A DNA stretch of 64,000 nucleotides from M30B19 sp041741535 (GTDB lineage: Bacteria > Planctomycetota > Planctomycetia > Pirellulales > Pirellulaceae), in NCBI GenBank assembly GCA_041741535.1, contig JBGSJV010000170.1:21494-85493 (forward strand). Direction: 5' to 3'. The translations under genes and the position numbers were made by a program. Under the pieces are notes generated by a model, which ran no database searches, was not told the DNA's origin, and was given only the letters and a program-made list of their open reading frames with translations. Positions 53,441-62,210 of the stretch are shown here, piece after piece. Every line of letters begins with the position of its first letter. Within the stretch, counting starts at the first letter, position 1.

Positions 53441-54841
53441 ATGGAATTGACACAACATGCATTTTTCGGTGAAGGAGGACTTCGGTTCTTGGTTGCCCAA
53501 ATGCTCGACCACGATGCACCATTCACGAACTGGCTCACCGAGCCCGTGCGCGATGAGCACACCGGCGTCCTCCTCAGTCCGGTCGCGCGACGGTTCTGTC
53601 CCGTGCCGACGAATGACCCTTGCCTCAAATTGTCGTCATGCCAGGATAGCGTAGTGCTCGAAATCGAACTCGATCCAACGGACGCGATCCCGATCAGTCC
53701 ACTGAGTGAGCTGTCCATCTACTGCGACGCGGATGGATCTGGAGGGCGCAAAGCCTTGGAAGCGTTTTCACTTCTAGCGGCCGGAGTGTGGCCCGACCGA
53801 ATCGCCTTCCCGCGTCATGGCGACGAAAGTTACCCCCGAATGGGCACGGGCCCTTGCTGGGAACCGAGTCTAGCGTGGGGTAGCGCAGCAAATATCTGTC
53901 CACAAGTTGTGCATCCGTTTATGCAACGATTCTTGCGCCTGCCGTTTGCGGAAACCATCGCGAACCGCAACAACTCCGGCTTGCGGATGGAAGTGAAAGT
54001 TGGCGCTGATCATGCGGCAGAGATTGCCGCTGCCTTGAACGGCAAGTTACTGCTAAATCATCTGCTGATGTGGAATCGATTGATGGAGCGTATCGAACCG
54101 GAAACCGTGCGCCGCGACTTGCCGACACTCGCAGGTCCCAACCCCATCATTCTGCAATGTACGGACGTGCAAACGGGTCATGAGTTTGTTGATTCACGGT
54201 TCCTTCCTGCCGGCATGGACCCAGCCTGGTCCGTCAAAGTTTCGCCGCCACAATTGGGTCAAGAATGGACGATCTCGTTTCCCACGGAGCAAGTGGCCTC
54301 GCGTCATCTGCGACTGGCGTGGTTGCGAAGCGTGGACTGGACGGACTTTCACGTGCAACCCGGTCGAACGCGCCTGTTGGAAGGTCGAACGCCGAAGTAC
54401 TTGGTCAAGTCGTGCATCTTCCCAGAGGAGGACGGTCTCCCCGATCGCGAAGTCCGTGAGATCCTGTCTGCCATGCCGCGGCAGTTCGTGCGAGACCCCT
54501 TGGGCACTCCACCCGAACGAATTGCCAAACTGGTTTGGTTTTATATGCCGGCGGGACTGCGGCGTTGGCTTTTGACCGACCCAGGATCGCCACGACCGTT
54601 TGGACTCGGCATTCAATCGCAAGTAAGGGCCATCCCTTCTTATGGTCGACCGGATGGGATGAGCCCCAACGCCGCCACGTTAACACACACGATTCAACTG
54701 GCGCTGCGTCCGGGCGTCGAGGCGACCGATCTGGCCATCTATGTCCAATGGTTGGAACGCGCGGTAAATCTGCGCCTCGATCCTCCCGGGCAATGGCTTC
54801 GTATCGAACTTTGCGCCTATCCCCAAAAGGCAACGCTGTGA
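53441..54841 (+). CDS. TssF-like baseplate protein (tentative)
   Basis: A 466-residue protein (up to 500 if an earlier start is used). LSELSIYCDADGSGGRKALE and NHLLMWNRLMERIEP correspond in order to the L.IYL.G and N..PVVNLFE..A.P segments of TssF, a baseplate wedge. The ends (NAATLTHTIQLALRP, IYVQWLERAVNLRLD) are also TssF- or gp6-like. The start is uncertain: ATG codons at 53372 and 53441 both lack a strong ribosome-binding site. The last four codons and the TGA stop lie in a family 1 repeat. Confidence 0.45.
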   Translation: MELTQHAFFGEGGLRFLVAQMLDHDAPFTNWLTEPVRDEHTGVLLSPVARRFCPVPTNDPCLKLSSCQDSVVLEIELDPTDAIPISPLSELSIYCDADGSGGRKALEAFSLLAAGVWPDRIAFPRHGDESYPRMGTGPCWEPSLAWGSAANICPQVVHPFMQRFLRLPFAETIANRNNSGLRMEVKVGADHAAEIAAALNGKLLLNHLLMWNRLMERIEPETVRRDLPTLAGPNPIILQCTDVQTGHEFVDSRFLPAGMDPAWSVKVSPPQLGQEWTISFPTEQVASRHLRLAWLRSVDWTDFHVQPGRTRLLEGRTPKYLVKSCIFPEEDGLPDREVREILSAMPRQFVRDPLGTPPERIAKLVWFYMPAGLRRWLLTDPGSPRPFGLGIQSQVRAIPSYGRPDGMSPNAATLTHTIQLALRPGVEATDLAIYVQWLERAVNLRLDPPGQWLRIELCAYPQKATL

Positions 54842-54999
54842 AGCATTTTTTCTGACCAAAACAGGCCAGAATGGGACGAAACAACCCTGGCCGGTGTGCG
54901 CGAGCCACCGGTTCGAATGGGCTCTCATTCAAAAACGCCTGAAAGGCCGACACCAGTGCTGAGCACACGCATTCAACAATGTTTCACCGCGTTGCCCAA
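54826..54999. repeat. Intergenic inverted-repeat element, family 1, copy 3
   Basis: Left GGCAACGCTGTGAAGCATTT, right AATGTTTCACCGCGTTGCC, with the same central palindrome as copies 1 and 2. The left end overlaps the 3' end of the TssF-like gene and provides its stop codon. Confidence 0.8.
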
Positions 55000-55005
55000 T
55001 CGGGC

Positions 55006-55083
55006 TGACCCTCATCGGAGACGCCGTGAAAACACGACCAATCGGACTATAACTCCCAAGGATCAGACCTCTTTGGGGAGAAG
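55006..55083. repeat. Family 2-like element, degenerate
   Basis: GGGCTGACCCTCATCGGAG on the left, AAAACACGACCA in the middle (shared with the 16565 copy) and AAGGATCAGACCTCTTTGG on the right. It directly follows the family 1 copy. Confidence 0.4.
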
Positions 55084-55105
55084 CGATTAACGCAGGAAAA
55101 CAATC

Positions 55106-55543
55106 ATGAGTGAATATCTTTCCGACGGTGCTGTAATTGTCTTCGAACCCGTTGGCCCGTGGAAGTGGTCGGGATGGGACGGCCGCGGCAAGCTTTCCGT
55201 TGCCGACCACAAGTTTCGTGCGGCGGGCAAGCCGTTGGCGTTGGCCAGCGACATCGAATCTCTTTTCGCGCAATTGATCGGCCAGGCTTACACAGCCACA
55301 GGGTTTAGTGATGTTCCTGGTGCCATCACGATCGCAAAGGTTGCGGTGACATCCGCAACGTTGAGCGAAAAGAGCGCCATCGGGGGCGAGAAACTTGCCG
55401 TGGCTGCAACGACCGGAGAGTTCTCGGTCCAGTGTATCCCGTCCTTGAAGGCAGCGAGCCCGCCCGTGCCAGATCCTCGGCTCGTGAAAACAGGACGCTG
55501 GAAAGTTGAAAGCACGAACCAATCCAAGGCTCGGTCCACATAG
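55106..55543 (+). CDS. Small beta-rich protein, possible spike accessory
   Basis: A 145-residue protein without signal peptide or membrane helix. Alternating small residues (GKPLALASDI, ...VAVTSATLSEK, GEKLAVAATTGEF) give a beta-strand pattern like that of PAAR-like or spike-tip proteins, and its place after a VgrG-like gene fits. No diagnostic motif is present. AGGA precedes the ATG. Confidence 0.35.
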   Translation: MSEYLSDGAVIVFEPVGPWKWSGWDGRGKLSVADHKFRAAGKPLALASDIESLFAQLIGQAYTATGFSDVPGAITIAKVAVTSATLSEKSAIGGEKLAVAATTGEFSVQCIPSLKAASPPVPDPRLVKTGRWKVESTNQSKARST

Positions 55544-55575
55544 TTTCCGACGGCTCAAGAATACGGCACCGCGTT

Positions 55576-55803
55576 ATGTCCATCGACTGGACCATTGCAA
55601 TCCGTCTGTTGCATCAGGGCAAGTGGAGCACCGTGGAGCTGCAGCAATTCTCGATCAGCTTTCAGGATGATCCGGCCATCGCTCGGGCGCTGCAGATTGC
55701 CGTGGAACTGGAGCTGGCTCTAAAACGGGCGAGTTTGCAATCCCGAATCGAAATGGTCGAAGAATTTTCGAAAAATCCAACTTCTGGTCGTCCGCACGAT
55801 TAA
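55576..55803 (+). CDS. 75-residue protein sharing the N-terminal domain of the 46378 product
   Basis: A 75-residue helical protein. DWTIAIRLLHQGKWSTVELQ aligns with DWAEAIQLYRQGDLSLGDL in the partner protein of the ECF-like sigma gene, and the following helix (ALQIAVELELALKRASLQSR) with its IELQTTIGLGRALEREQNRQ. The gene lies 33 bp after the previous stop. It is probably real because of this match, although its ribosome-binding site is weak. Confidence 0.5.
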   Translation: MSIDWTIAIRLLHQGKWSTVELQQFSISFQDDPAIARALQIAVELELALKRASLQSRIEMVEEFSKNPTSGRPHD

Positions 55804-55857
55804 CCGCAGCATCATCCGAGCATTAGAGATGGGAGCGGGCATGGAATCCCACCGTTA

Positions 55858-57534
55858 ATGTTTTCCCTTTCGAAAGATCCAATGATGAACAACCTATTGT
55901 CGCAGCCTCCCCTTGATCAAACGCTGATTGAAATTGCCGGGCTGTATGATCGGCTGCTGGAGTTCCGCGGTCCCAAACGCAGCGGAAAAACGACCTTGCT
56001 CGACGCGCTGGGTTGTGCGATCCATGGACGACCAACGTCGCGTTTCACTCGCACTTCAAAGTGGGCCTTGGATCAATTTCAACGTCGCGTCCGACATGGC
56101 GCGCCGGTGCCCACACCGAATTCGTTTGGGCCTGAACAGGAGCAGGACAAGAGCAACTCGCGTCCAATCGAATGCGTGAGTTTTTTCAACGGCAGTGAGA
56201 AGACCCTTGCAGTCGCCTACCCGCACGATCCACGATCACTCGATAGTCAATCGACCGCACGGCTCTACCGCGAACAGCCCCAGCGGATTTTCTTCCCCGT
56301 CATTCAACCGATCCGAGCGCATGCCGGAATCTGCCGCGATGCCTTGCTGGACTTGTTGGCGGACATGCCCCGTGCAACCGGCGACAAGGCGGACCTACGC
56401 GATGTCTTGCGTGCGGCCTTTGATTGTGCCTGTTCCGGAAACCCGTGTCGAATCGATGACCTGACGACCGATGGCCTCGCGGCAATGTTGGCGGATGAAC
56501 GACTGATCGGCGCTACCGTGGATCGAGCGCGCACGCGGGGCGGATACCGGTTCCGCTTGAAAGGCAAGAGCTTGACGGACGCGGTCGGTACGACCTACTT
56601 GGAAATCATCGACGCCGTAGCCCAGGACGTGGCACGAGAAGAACGTCAGGACTTGCAGCCTCTACGCGAAGTCCTGCAAAACTTGGCGGACCCGCGAATC
56701 GTGATGACGCATCGCGACCTCGCCAAAGACCTCCACGCCGTCTGGTTGCACCAAGAGCGATTCGACGAGGTTGCGTGCTGGCTACTCGGTCACGCAAATC
56801 GAACGGCTCACAACGTTCTGTTCACCGGAAATCTGGATGTGGAACTGAAACCGATTCCGCCCGGGGCCACCTCCGCTCCGCAATACCGGCACGACATCGA
56901 CACGACGGGGGCCGAGACATTGTTGGAAACGAGCCGAACGCCGGAAGAGGCCCCTGAAGTCAACGACCTACGTTCGGATCGACTCCCGGACATCGAACAG
57001 ATGCTCGGTGAGCCAAAGCACGAGTCCGAATCCGAAGCGACGACGGCAATGCAACTTGTTTCGGAATCGTTGTATGGGTTGGGAACTTTGTGGCCACTGT
57101 TGGTCGCGGTGGCGTGGTTCGTCGCGGTGACCGGCTCCGCAGCCGAAGCGGCGATCTTTCTAGGTTGCAGCACGCTGGTCTCCGCTGTGGGATGGCTGTG
57201 TTATGTGGTCGCACGAGCCCAATGGGGTAAAGATCGCTGGGCAGTCTTTACACCAACTCAAGTGACCTTGCGCAATGCGTTCGGCCAATGCGTCTCGACG
57301 ACGGCGGACTTGCTCCATGTTCATCAGTCGTGGCTGGGCAAAATCTGCGACATCTCGTGGGTGACGGTTGGCAAAAACCAGGTGCGACGATTCTCGGTTC
57401 CACAGTCTCGCCGTTTTTGGGCCGCCTGCGAACTTGGCGAAGTAAAGAAACGTTCGGCCCGAATCACCAACGGGCTGCACGTGGTTGCGGTATTGGCAGC
57501 CATCGGCCTGATGGTCTTCGCAGTATTTGCCTAA
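55858..57534 (+). CDS. P-loop NTPase with C-terminal membrane helices
   Basis: A 558-residue protein. A GPKRSGKT Walker A loop (about residues 38-45) heads a domain of about 300 residues without an obvious ABC signature. An acidic linker follows, then three membrane helices in the last 170 residues (LWPLLVAVAWFVAVTG, IFLGCSTLVSAVGWLCYV, VVAVLAAIGLMVFAVFA). The combination of a membrane anchor and a GTPase-like domain recalls the role of TssM in type VI systems but the arrangement is different and identity is not established. It could start at 55858 or at the tandem ATG at 55882. Confidence 0.5.
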   Translation: MFSLSKDPMMNNLLSQPPLDQTLIEIAGLYDRLLEFRGPKRSGKTTLLDALGCAIHGRPTSRFTRTSKWALDQFQRRVRHGAPVPTPNSFGPEQEQDKSNSRPIECVSFFNGSEKTLAVAYPHDPRSLDSQSTARLYREQPQRIFFPVIQPIRAHAGICRDALLDLLADMPRATGDKADLRDVLRAAFDCACSGNPCRIDDLTTDGLAAMLADERLIGATVDRARTRGGYRFRLKGKSLTDAVGTTYLEIIDAVAQDVAREERQDLQPLREVLQNLADPRIVMTHRDLAKDLHAVWLHQERFDEVACWLLGHANRTAHNVLFTGNLDVELKPIPPGATSAPQYRHDIDTTGAETLLETSRTPEEAPEVNDLRSDRLPDIEQMLGEPKHESESEATTAMQLVSESLYGLGTLWPLLVAVAWFVAVTGSAAEAAIFLGCSTLVSAVGWLCYVVARAQWGKDRWAVFTPTQVTLRNAFGQCVSTTADLLHVHQSWLGKICDISWVTVGKNQVRRFSVPQSRRFWAACELGEVKKRSARITNGLHVVAVLAAIGLMVFAVFA

Positions 57535-57648
57535 CACAACGTTGCTCCGTTTTTAGTTAGCCGCATGGTCACGCGAAGTTTGTAATTCCGCGTCGCGCGG
57601 CAACGCGTGGCGCGCACGTCCTTGCCTGAATAGATTGTTGGAGAGTTC

Positions 57649-58278
57649 ATGATGGATCAGCAGCTGGCTCAAAAGTTGGGACACTTGGCGCATGACTGCG
57701 TCGATCGTCAGTATCGACGGCGAAACAATCATGTGTTGATCATTGACCAACACCTAGTTTTGCGGAGACAAAAAATTCATCTGGGTCGACGGGAACGTGG
57801 CGATTTCCGACCGGCGACAGCGAGTCGTTCCGCGGTGGTCAAAACCGGAAACCATTTTCGACCCGGACTAGATCCCTACTACGCCACCATCCAACTTCTC
57901 TTGCAAACGGCTAAAGAGGGACGCTGGTGGCTGGAACCGTCCCTCCCAGGGGTCAGCCGGCGTCCGGATCTGGCGGATGTGGACCTCCACCAAATCTGGG
58001 AAGTGAAGCCGAAAAACGCTGCGGCACTGCGAACCGGTCGCCAACAACTGCGGATTTTCCGTCGACTGTTGCAACAAGCAGACCGTGAATTTCGTCTTTT
58101 AGCCACGCACAAACGTTACGCGAGTGACCTTGGTCGACAACTGAGTTCAAAACCTTGGACCTACGGTGTTTGGGTGCCCGACCCGGAAAACGTGGCGCTA
58201 GCCGATGGCACCACGTTTCGCATCAACTTTACCAACGAAGCCGGCTTGATCCTCTGGGAAGCCACGAAGCTGCGCTAA
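57649..58278 (+). CDS. Possible PD-(D/E)XK-type nuclease
   Basis: A 209-residue protein. The segment RPDLADVDLHQIWEVKPKN (about residues 103-121), followed by a helix of the RTGRQQLRIFRRLLQQAD type, resembles the core of REase-type nucleases found as toxins, with the D and ExK residues in the usual spacing. Its basic first 60 residues may bind DNA. It is the last plus-strand gene of the cluster, a common place for an effector; no cognate immunity gene is visible. GGAG precedes tandem ATGs at 57649. Confidence 0.45.
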   Translation: MMDQQLAQKLGHLAHDCVDRQYRRRNNHVLIIDQHLVLRRQKIHLGRRERGDFRPATASRSAVVKTGNHFRPGLDPYYATIQLLLQTAKEGRWWLEPSLPGVSRRPDLADVDLHQIWEVKPKNAAALRTGRQQLRIFRRLLQQADREFRLLATHKRYASDLGRQLSSKPWTYGVWVPDPENVALADGTTFRINFTNEAGLILWEATKLR

Positions 58279-58468
58279 AGGCAATTGTGTTCTTCCGCCA
58301 AGCGAGTTGAGCCACCGGCGCGAACATGAGATCGCGTTTACGACTTCGCGACCAGTCCTCCAACCTCCGGCGCATGAGAACGTTTTCCAGGGCGTGCCGC
58401 CAAGGCACAACGCTGGATCCACCGGACTGCCCAACAGAACGTTGCTCAGCCAGCCCCGCTGGTTTCAT

Positions 58469-59407
58469 TCACTGGATGATCCCTGGTTCCGCCGACTGCG
58501 GAATTCCGGCTGGACGAAGTGCCACTCGGAAGCCGGAACTACTATTGCGATTGGCCGGGTCGTTCGCGCTGCGATTTGCTGCCCTGCAATTCTCAGCCCA
58601 GCCACGATAACTGCCGCCACGATACACGCGGTTCGAGCCCTCTTGGGGGCCGCGAGGATCCGTGACCGCACCTTGTGGGTACTCACCCAGCCAATCCGAA
58701 CACCACTCCCAAACGTTGCCATGCATGTCGTACAAGCCCCACGCGTTCGGCTTCTTAAGTCCCACCGGCTGTGGTCGCCCCCCGCTGTTGCCGTCGTACC
58801 ATCCATAATCGGTCAACAGCTCCACATCGTTTCCAAAACCATACGAATCTTCGTTCCCCGCCCGACAGGCGTATTCCCATTCCGCCTCCGTGGGCAAGCG
58901 ATAAACGCGTCTCGCCGCTTTTTCCTCGGGTAACTCCGAAAGCCGCTGGCAGAACTCCACGGCGTCGTCCCAGGAGATTCGCTCGACGGGATGGTTGCCG
59001 GTCTCGATCGCGATTACTTTTTCTTCTTCAACGGTTCGGCCCGTTTGAGGATCTTTGTTAGCAGGAATTCGTTGCACCGCTTTCTCGCCCTGAAAGGCAC
59101 TTGGATTGTTACCCATGACCTGTTCAAACTGGGCTTGAGTCACCTCAAACGCTCCCAGATAGTAATCCTGGCTGATCGTGACTTCACGCGGTAGCTCGTC
59201 GATGCCTGCGCCTTGTTGTTCGAGCGGCGATCCCATCGTGAATGTCCCTTGGGGAATCAGCACCAGTTTCATGCCGATGCTGTTCGTAATCTCTTTTGGC
59301 ACTTGAGCCACCGCTGTACCAACCCCACACAGGCCCACTGCCAAAAGTAACGTTAGTGTTCTTGTCCATCGACTTCGTTGTATCACTGTTCTTCTCTTCT
59401 TCCACAT
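58469..59407 (-). CDS. Secreted FGE/SUMF1-domain protein
   Basis: A 312-residue protein with a basic N-terminus and signal peptide (LTLLLAVGLCGVGTAVA), then a complete FGE domain: LVLIPQGTFTMGSP, FEVTQAQFEQVMG, PVERISWDDAVEFC, RLPTEAEWEYACRAG, MHGNVWEWCSDW and a C-terminal SSGFRVAL. Most such planctomycete proteins do not form formylglycine but are structural or regulatory. It is unrelated in orientation to the injection cluster. The ORF could begin 13 codons earlier, but ATG 59407 fits the signal peptide. Confidence 0.85.
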   Translation of the reverse strand: MWKKRRTVIQRSRWTRTLTLLLAVGLCGVGTAVAQVPKEITNSIGMKLVLIPQGTFTMGSPLEQQGAGIDELPREVTISQDYYLGAFEVTQAQFEQVMGNNPSAFQGEKAVQRIPANKDPQTGRTVEEEKVIAIETGNHPVERISWDDAVEFCQRLSELPEEKAARRVYRLPTEAEWEYACRAGNEDSYGFGNDVELLTDYGWYDGNSGGRPQPVGLKKPNAWGLYDMHGNVWEWCSDWLGEYPQGAVTDPRGPQEGSNRVYRGGSYRGWAENCRAANRSANDPANRNSSSGFRVALRPAGIPQSAEPGIIQ

Positions 59408-59470
59408 AAAAGCACCCCGCAAGACATGATGAACGAATGCGGCCACCTCCGCGATCGGAAAACCGTCTCC

Positions 59471-60118
59471 TCAGATCTGGATGGTATAGTCAAACGTCCC
59501 GGCAGCGGTTTCGAATTTCACGTTCAACGGGTTCTGCTCCGCTGGCCGATTGGCTGGCATCCAATTTCTCCCTACCTGCGGGATCAGGAACACACCTTCA
59601 AAGTCACCGCACCACACAAAGTCATCGCGATAGATGCCACCTTCGACCAAATCAATTTGAAATTGACGGATCAATTGTTCCGCAAACTGTCGAGGGTTCT
59701 CGGCCGGCATCCCAATTTCATTGAGTCGGATCACATCACGGATGGCGAAGTCCGTTTGTTCCGGATGCCCCAACGACGGTCGTTGAATGAATTCTGCCAA
59801 GTTGCCGTCCCCGTCCCAAAAGTAGACCGCCTTCCCATTACCAAAATCAACCAGTCGTTCTCCCTCGTACAACAACGGCTCCAACCCACGTTCGTCAAGA
59901 AAGTCTACAACCGAGTTGAGGCAGCCCGGTGGAATCAGAAAACAATAGTGAAAGTAAAATTGGCGCTTCGCTGCCACAAAGTTCAAAACGTTGGCGCCAC
60001 ACTCGATACGCAGTTTTGTTTCACTTTCTCGAGTGCACGAAAACCCGAAGGTATCTTTGTAAAGCCGTTCTTGGCGATCAAGATCGGTGCTGGGTAGAGT
60101 TAACTCAAGAATTTTCAT
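59471..60118 (-). CDS. VOC (glyoxalase/bleomycin-resistance) family protein
   Basis: A 215-residue protein with two glyoxalase-like halves (MKILELTLPSTDLDRQERLY, then DGNLAEFIQRPSLG and FAIRDVIRLNEIGMPAENP). The YFWDGDGNLAEFI stretch is the classical end of a VOC module. No specific substrate can be inferred. I take the ATG at 60118 because the family begins with a short first strand. Confidence 0.8.
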   Translation of the reverse strand: MKILELTLPSTDLDRQERLYKDTFGFSCTRESETKLRIECGANVLNFVAAKRQFYFHYCFLIPPGCLNSVVDFLDERGLEPLLYEGERLVDFGNGKAVYFWDGDGNLAEFIQRPSLGHPEQTDFAIRDVIRLNEIGMPAENPRQFAEQLIRQFQIDLVEGGIYRDDFVWCGDFEGVFLIPQVGRNWMPANRPAEQNPLNVKFETAAGTFDYTIQI

Positions 60119-60249
60119 AGGACAAGTGTCAACAGTTCCCAAGTGAATACGGATAGCCCAAGAAACAGTCAAACGGCGTTGAGTGATGGTTGAGGATGTC
60201 GCAGCACGAGGCCTCCGAGCAACCGTTGGCAACGCCTCGTGGTTACGAT

Positions 60250-60771
60250 TCATTTCTTGTTTGGGTCGTCTCCGGTTGCTTCACGAGGCAGAAGGTGCGG
60301 AGCCGGACTGTCTTGAAGGCCCAGGATAACAATCAGCGTATCGGCTTTGGTGCATTGGAGGTAAAAGGCGTCGGGCATCCGGCCAGAAACCGAAATCAGC
60401 ACCGGCGTTCTTTCCTTGAGACGTGCCTCGACTTCATCGCGTTTTAATCTTCTGCCCTTCAAATCAACGATTCGATTTTGTGAGTCTTCGGACAATTGCG
60501 TGGCGGCATCATAATCCAGCGATAATTTCAGCACGGCCTCCGCCACATCGACCTCGAGCTTGGGCCACTCACGTTTTGGCCGTTGTTCACCAACCACCTT
60601 CCAAGTAACTGCTGGGACCATCAGTTGAACCGACCATGCCTCGGAATCACTTGTCGTGATCGCGGTGCCCACAACAGGCGGAACATCCTTTGGCCCCGCG
60701 ACGGGTTCATCGGCGAATCCGAGCCCACAGGGTAGGGCGATCCAAAGCAGAAGTGTCCAAAGCGTTTTCAT
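60250..60771 (-). CDS. Secreted hypothetical protein
   Basis: A 173-residue protein with a signal peptide (LWTLLLWIALPCGLGFADE), then a domain with KLKGRRL-type (VDLKGRRLKRDEVEARLKE) and AFYLQCTKADTLIVIL strands. Similar secreted proteins, often annotated as hypothetical, are common in planctomycetes. AAAAGGAAC precedes the ATG at 60771. Not recognised further. Confidence 0.6.
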   Translation of the reverse strand: MKTLWTLLLWIALPCGLGFADEPVAGPKDVPPVVGTAITTSDSEAWSVQLMVPAVTWKVVGEQRPKREWPKLEVDVAEAVLKLSLDYDAATQLSEDSQNRIVDLKGRRLKRDEVEARLKERTPVLISVSGRMPDAFYLQCTKADTLIVILGLQDSPAPHLLPREATGDDPNKK

Positions 60772-60913
60772 GTTCGATGTTCCTTTTATTGCGCAATCGT
60801 GATATTCAGTGAAAACAAAATGCCATCTCGACGCAAGTCCACACGTCCGACCAAACACGACGCAACAATTTTTCTTGGCATTGTGCGACAGGAAACTTGT
60901 GTCGACCAAACCA

Positions 60914-61477
60914 CTAATCTTTGATTCGGGTGAGGGTAATCGGAACTCCCAACAGCACGTTCGGCGTCATCGTCAATGAATCACCATCGGAGCTAAACTT
61001 GATGTTCCATTCGTTCTCCGTTGTACCATACAATAATCCTGGAGATGTGGACCGCATTCTTCCATTGCCCAGGATCTCGTACTTACTGTCCACCGATTTC
61101 AGGCTTCCCGTTTCTCGTAGTGTTCCGTCAGCGAAGAACTCGAGGGTGTTGGGTAGATTGGGAAACTGCCACTTGCCAATAATCAGCGTGCTTTCCGAGG
61201 GCTTCGATATTTTCGTCAACAATTGCTGGCTTTTCGATAAAAGGTCAGCCCCGATTTCGGTATTTGTCGCCACGAAATAGACCGCTCCCGCCAAGATCGC
61301 CAAAACAACCAAACTCCCCAGCCAAGACGCTCCCTGTGGCGGTGGTGTCGTGACATAGACGGTGTTGGGCGGAGCGACGATCGGCGGACTCGCAGCAATC
61401 GGCTGCCCACATTTTGGACAAGCACTCGCTTGCGAGGATGTTTTGTTTCCGCATGCGGGACAATCAATTAGGCTCAC
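60914..61477 (-). CDS. Zinc-ribbon, single-membrane-helix protein
   Basis: A 187-residue protein: zinc ribbon (CPACGNKTSSQASACPKC, residues 6-23), a proline-rich linker, one membrane helix (SLVVLAILAGAVYFVAT) and a small beta domain (IIGKWQFPNLPNTLEFFADG...), which resembles lipocalin-like or META-type domains. The topology puts the zinc ribbon in the cytoplasm. Function unknown. Confidence 0.7.
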   Translation of the reverse strand: MSLIDCPACGNKTSSQASACPKCGQPIAASPPIVAPPNTVYVTTPPPQGASWLGSLVVLAILAGAVYFVATNTEIGADLLSKSQQLLTKISKPSESTLIIGKWQFPNLPNTLEFFADGTLRETGSLKSVDSKYEILGNGRMRSTSPGLLYGTTENEWNIKFSSDGDSLTMTPNVLLGVPITLTRIKD

Positions 61478-61648
61478 GGATAAAACTCCCTTTTGCTAGG
61501 TTCGGAAAATGAATGGATCCAAGGTTCAGGTTGGGAACAGCCAACCGTACGAGCGACATTCGACCGCCGTGCCATGTTTGGTGCAAGACCATCTTGTTTG
61601 CTGACGACGGCTGCCGCAAGATTGCAATGACTCCTTCGCTTTTCGCTC

Positions 61649-61809
61649 GGCGTAACACAATACCGTTAAATTTTCGTTTAACCGCGACGCAAAGCAATGC
61701 TGGGCGGTGACCCACTTTGCCCAATTGTTACTGCACGTCGCCCAGCATTGCGTCGCTGAGCGATTCGGAAGTGAAATAAGTTCTTCGTTGAACGGTATTG
61801 CGGCGTAAC
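61649..61809. repeat. Nested inverted-repeat element
   Basis: The outer pair CAATACCGTT/AACGGTATTG and the inner pair GCGACGCAAAGCAATGCTGG / CGCCCAGCATTGCGTCGC form a large imperfect palindrome. It fills about half of the 370-bp gap 61478-61847, in which I see no gene. Confidence 0.6.
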
Positions 61810-61847
61810 ACGCCACCCCATGAACCGCAGCACCCTCAGGGTGCCGG

Positions 61848-62210
61848 TCACTTCGCGGGACCTTTGGCGTCGGTGTAAAATCGCCAGAAGGCTTCTCGCA
61901 CGCCCGCCAATTCTACATCGCTTGGCTGGTGAGTCTCCACCACCCGAATGATCTGGCTTTCGTACGGACTCAAGTCAACGTTGTCCGACTCGACAGCAAT
62001 GAGATCTGAAAACTGACGATCCGTCATCGCGACGAACGCGGTGTAGGGCCGATCATGCAACGTATATTTGATCAAACGCAATCGCATCCCTGAGTCCCCG
62101 GTCGAAATTTTTTTCCGGAATTTGACAAATTTGGCCGCCAACCGCGACCCATGAGGAATGTAGGCGGGATGATAGGTCGCCACAAGCGGCCAATTCTCCG
62201 CCAGCGACAT
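61848..62210 (-). CDS. Small hypothetical protein
   Basis: A protein of 120 residues from the ATG at 62210 (the ORF continues 32 codons upstream). The N-terminal half has a LIKYTLHDRPYTAFVAMTD segment and the C-terminus is helical. No family recognised, and the start is uncertain. The 62211-62638 stretch upstream holds no gene that I can support. Confidence 0.4.
   Translation of the reverse strand: MSLAENWPLVATYHPAYIPHGSRLAAKFVKFRKKISTGDSGMRLRLIKYTLHDRPYTAFVAMTDRQFSDLIAVESDNVDLSPYESQIIRVVETHQPSDVELAGVREAFWRFYTDAKGPAK

Noticed and set aside
47806..57534. Prophage or R-type pyocin interpretation
   Set aside because: No capsid, portal, terminase, lysis or tail-fibre gene is visible, and the flanking genes are regulatory; a secretion-type interpretation fits better.
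61464..61724. An 86-codon minus-strand frame before the zinc-ribbon gene
   Set aside because: Composition like the inverted-repeat element that it overlaps; no start context.
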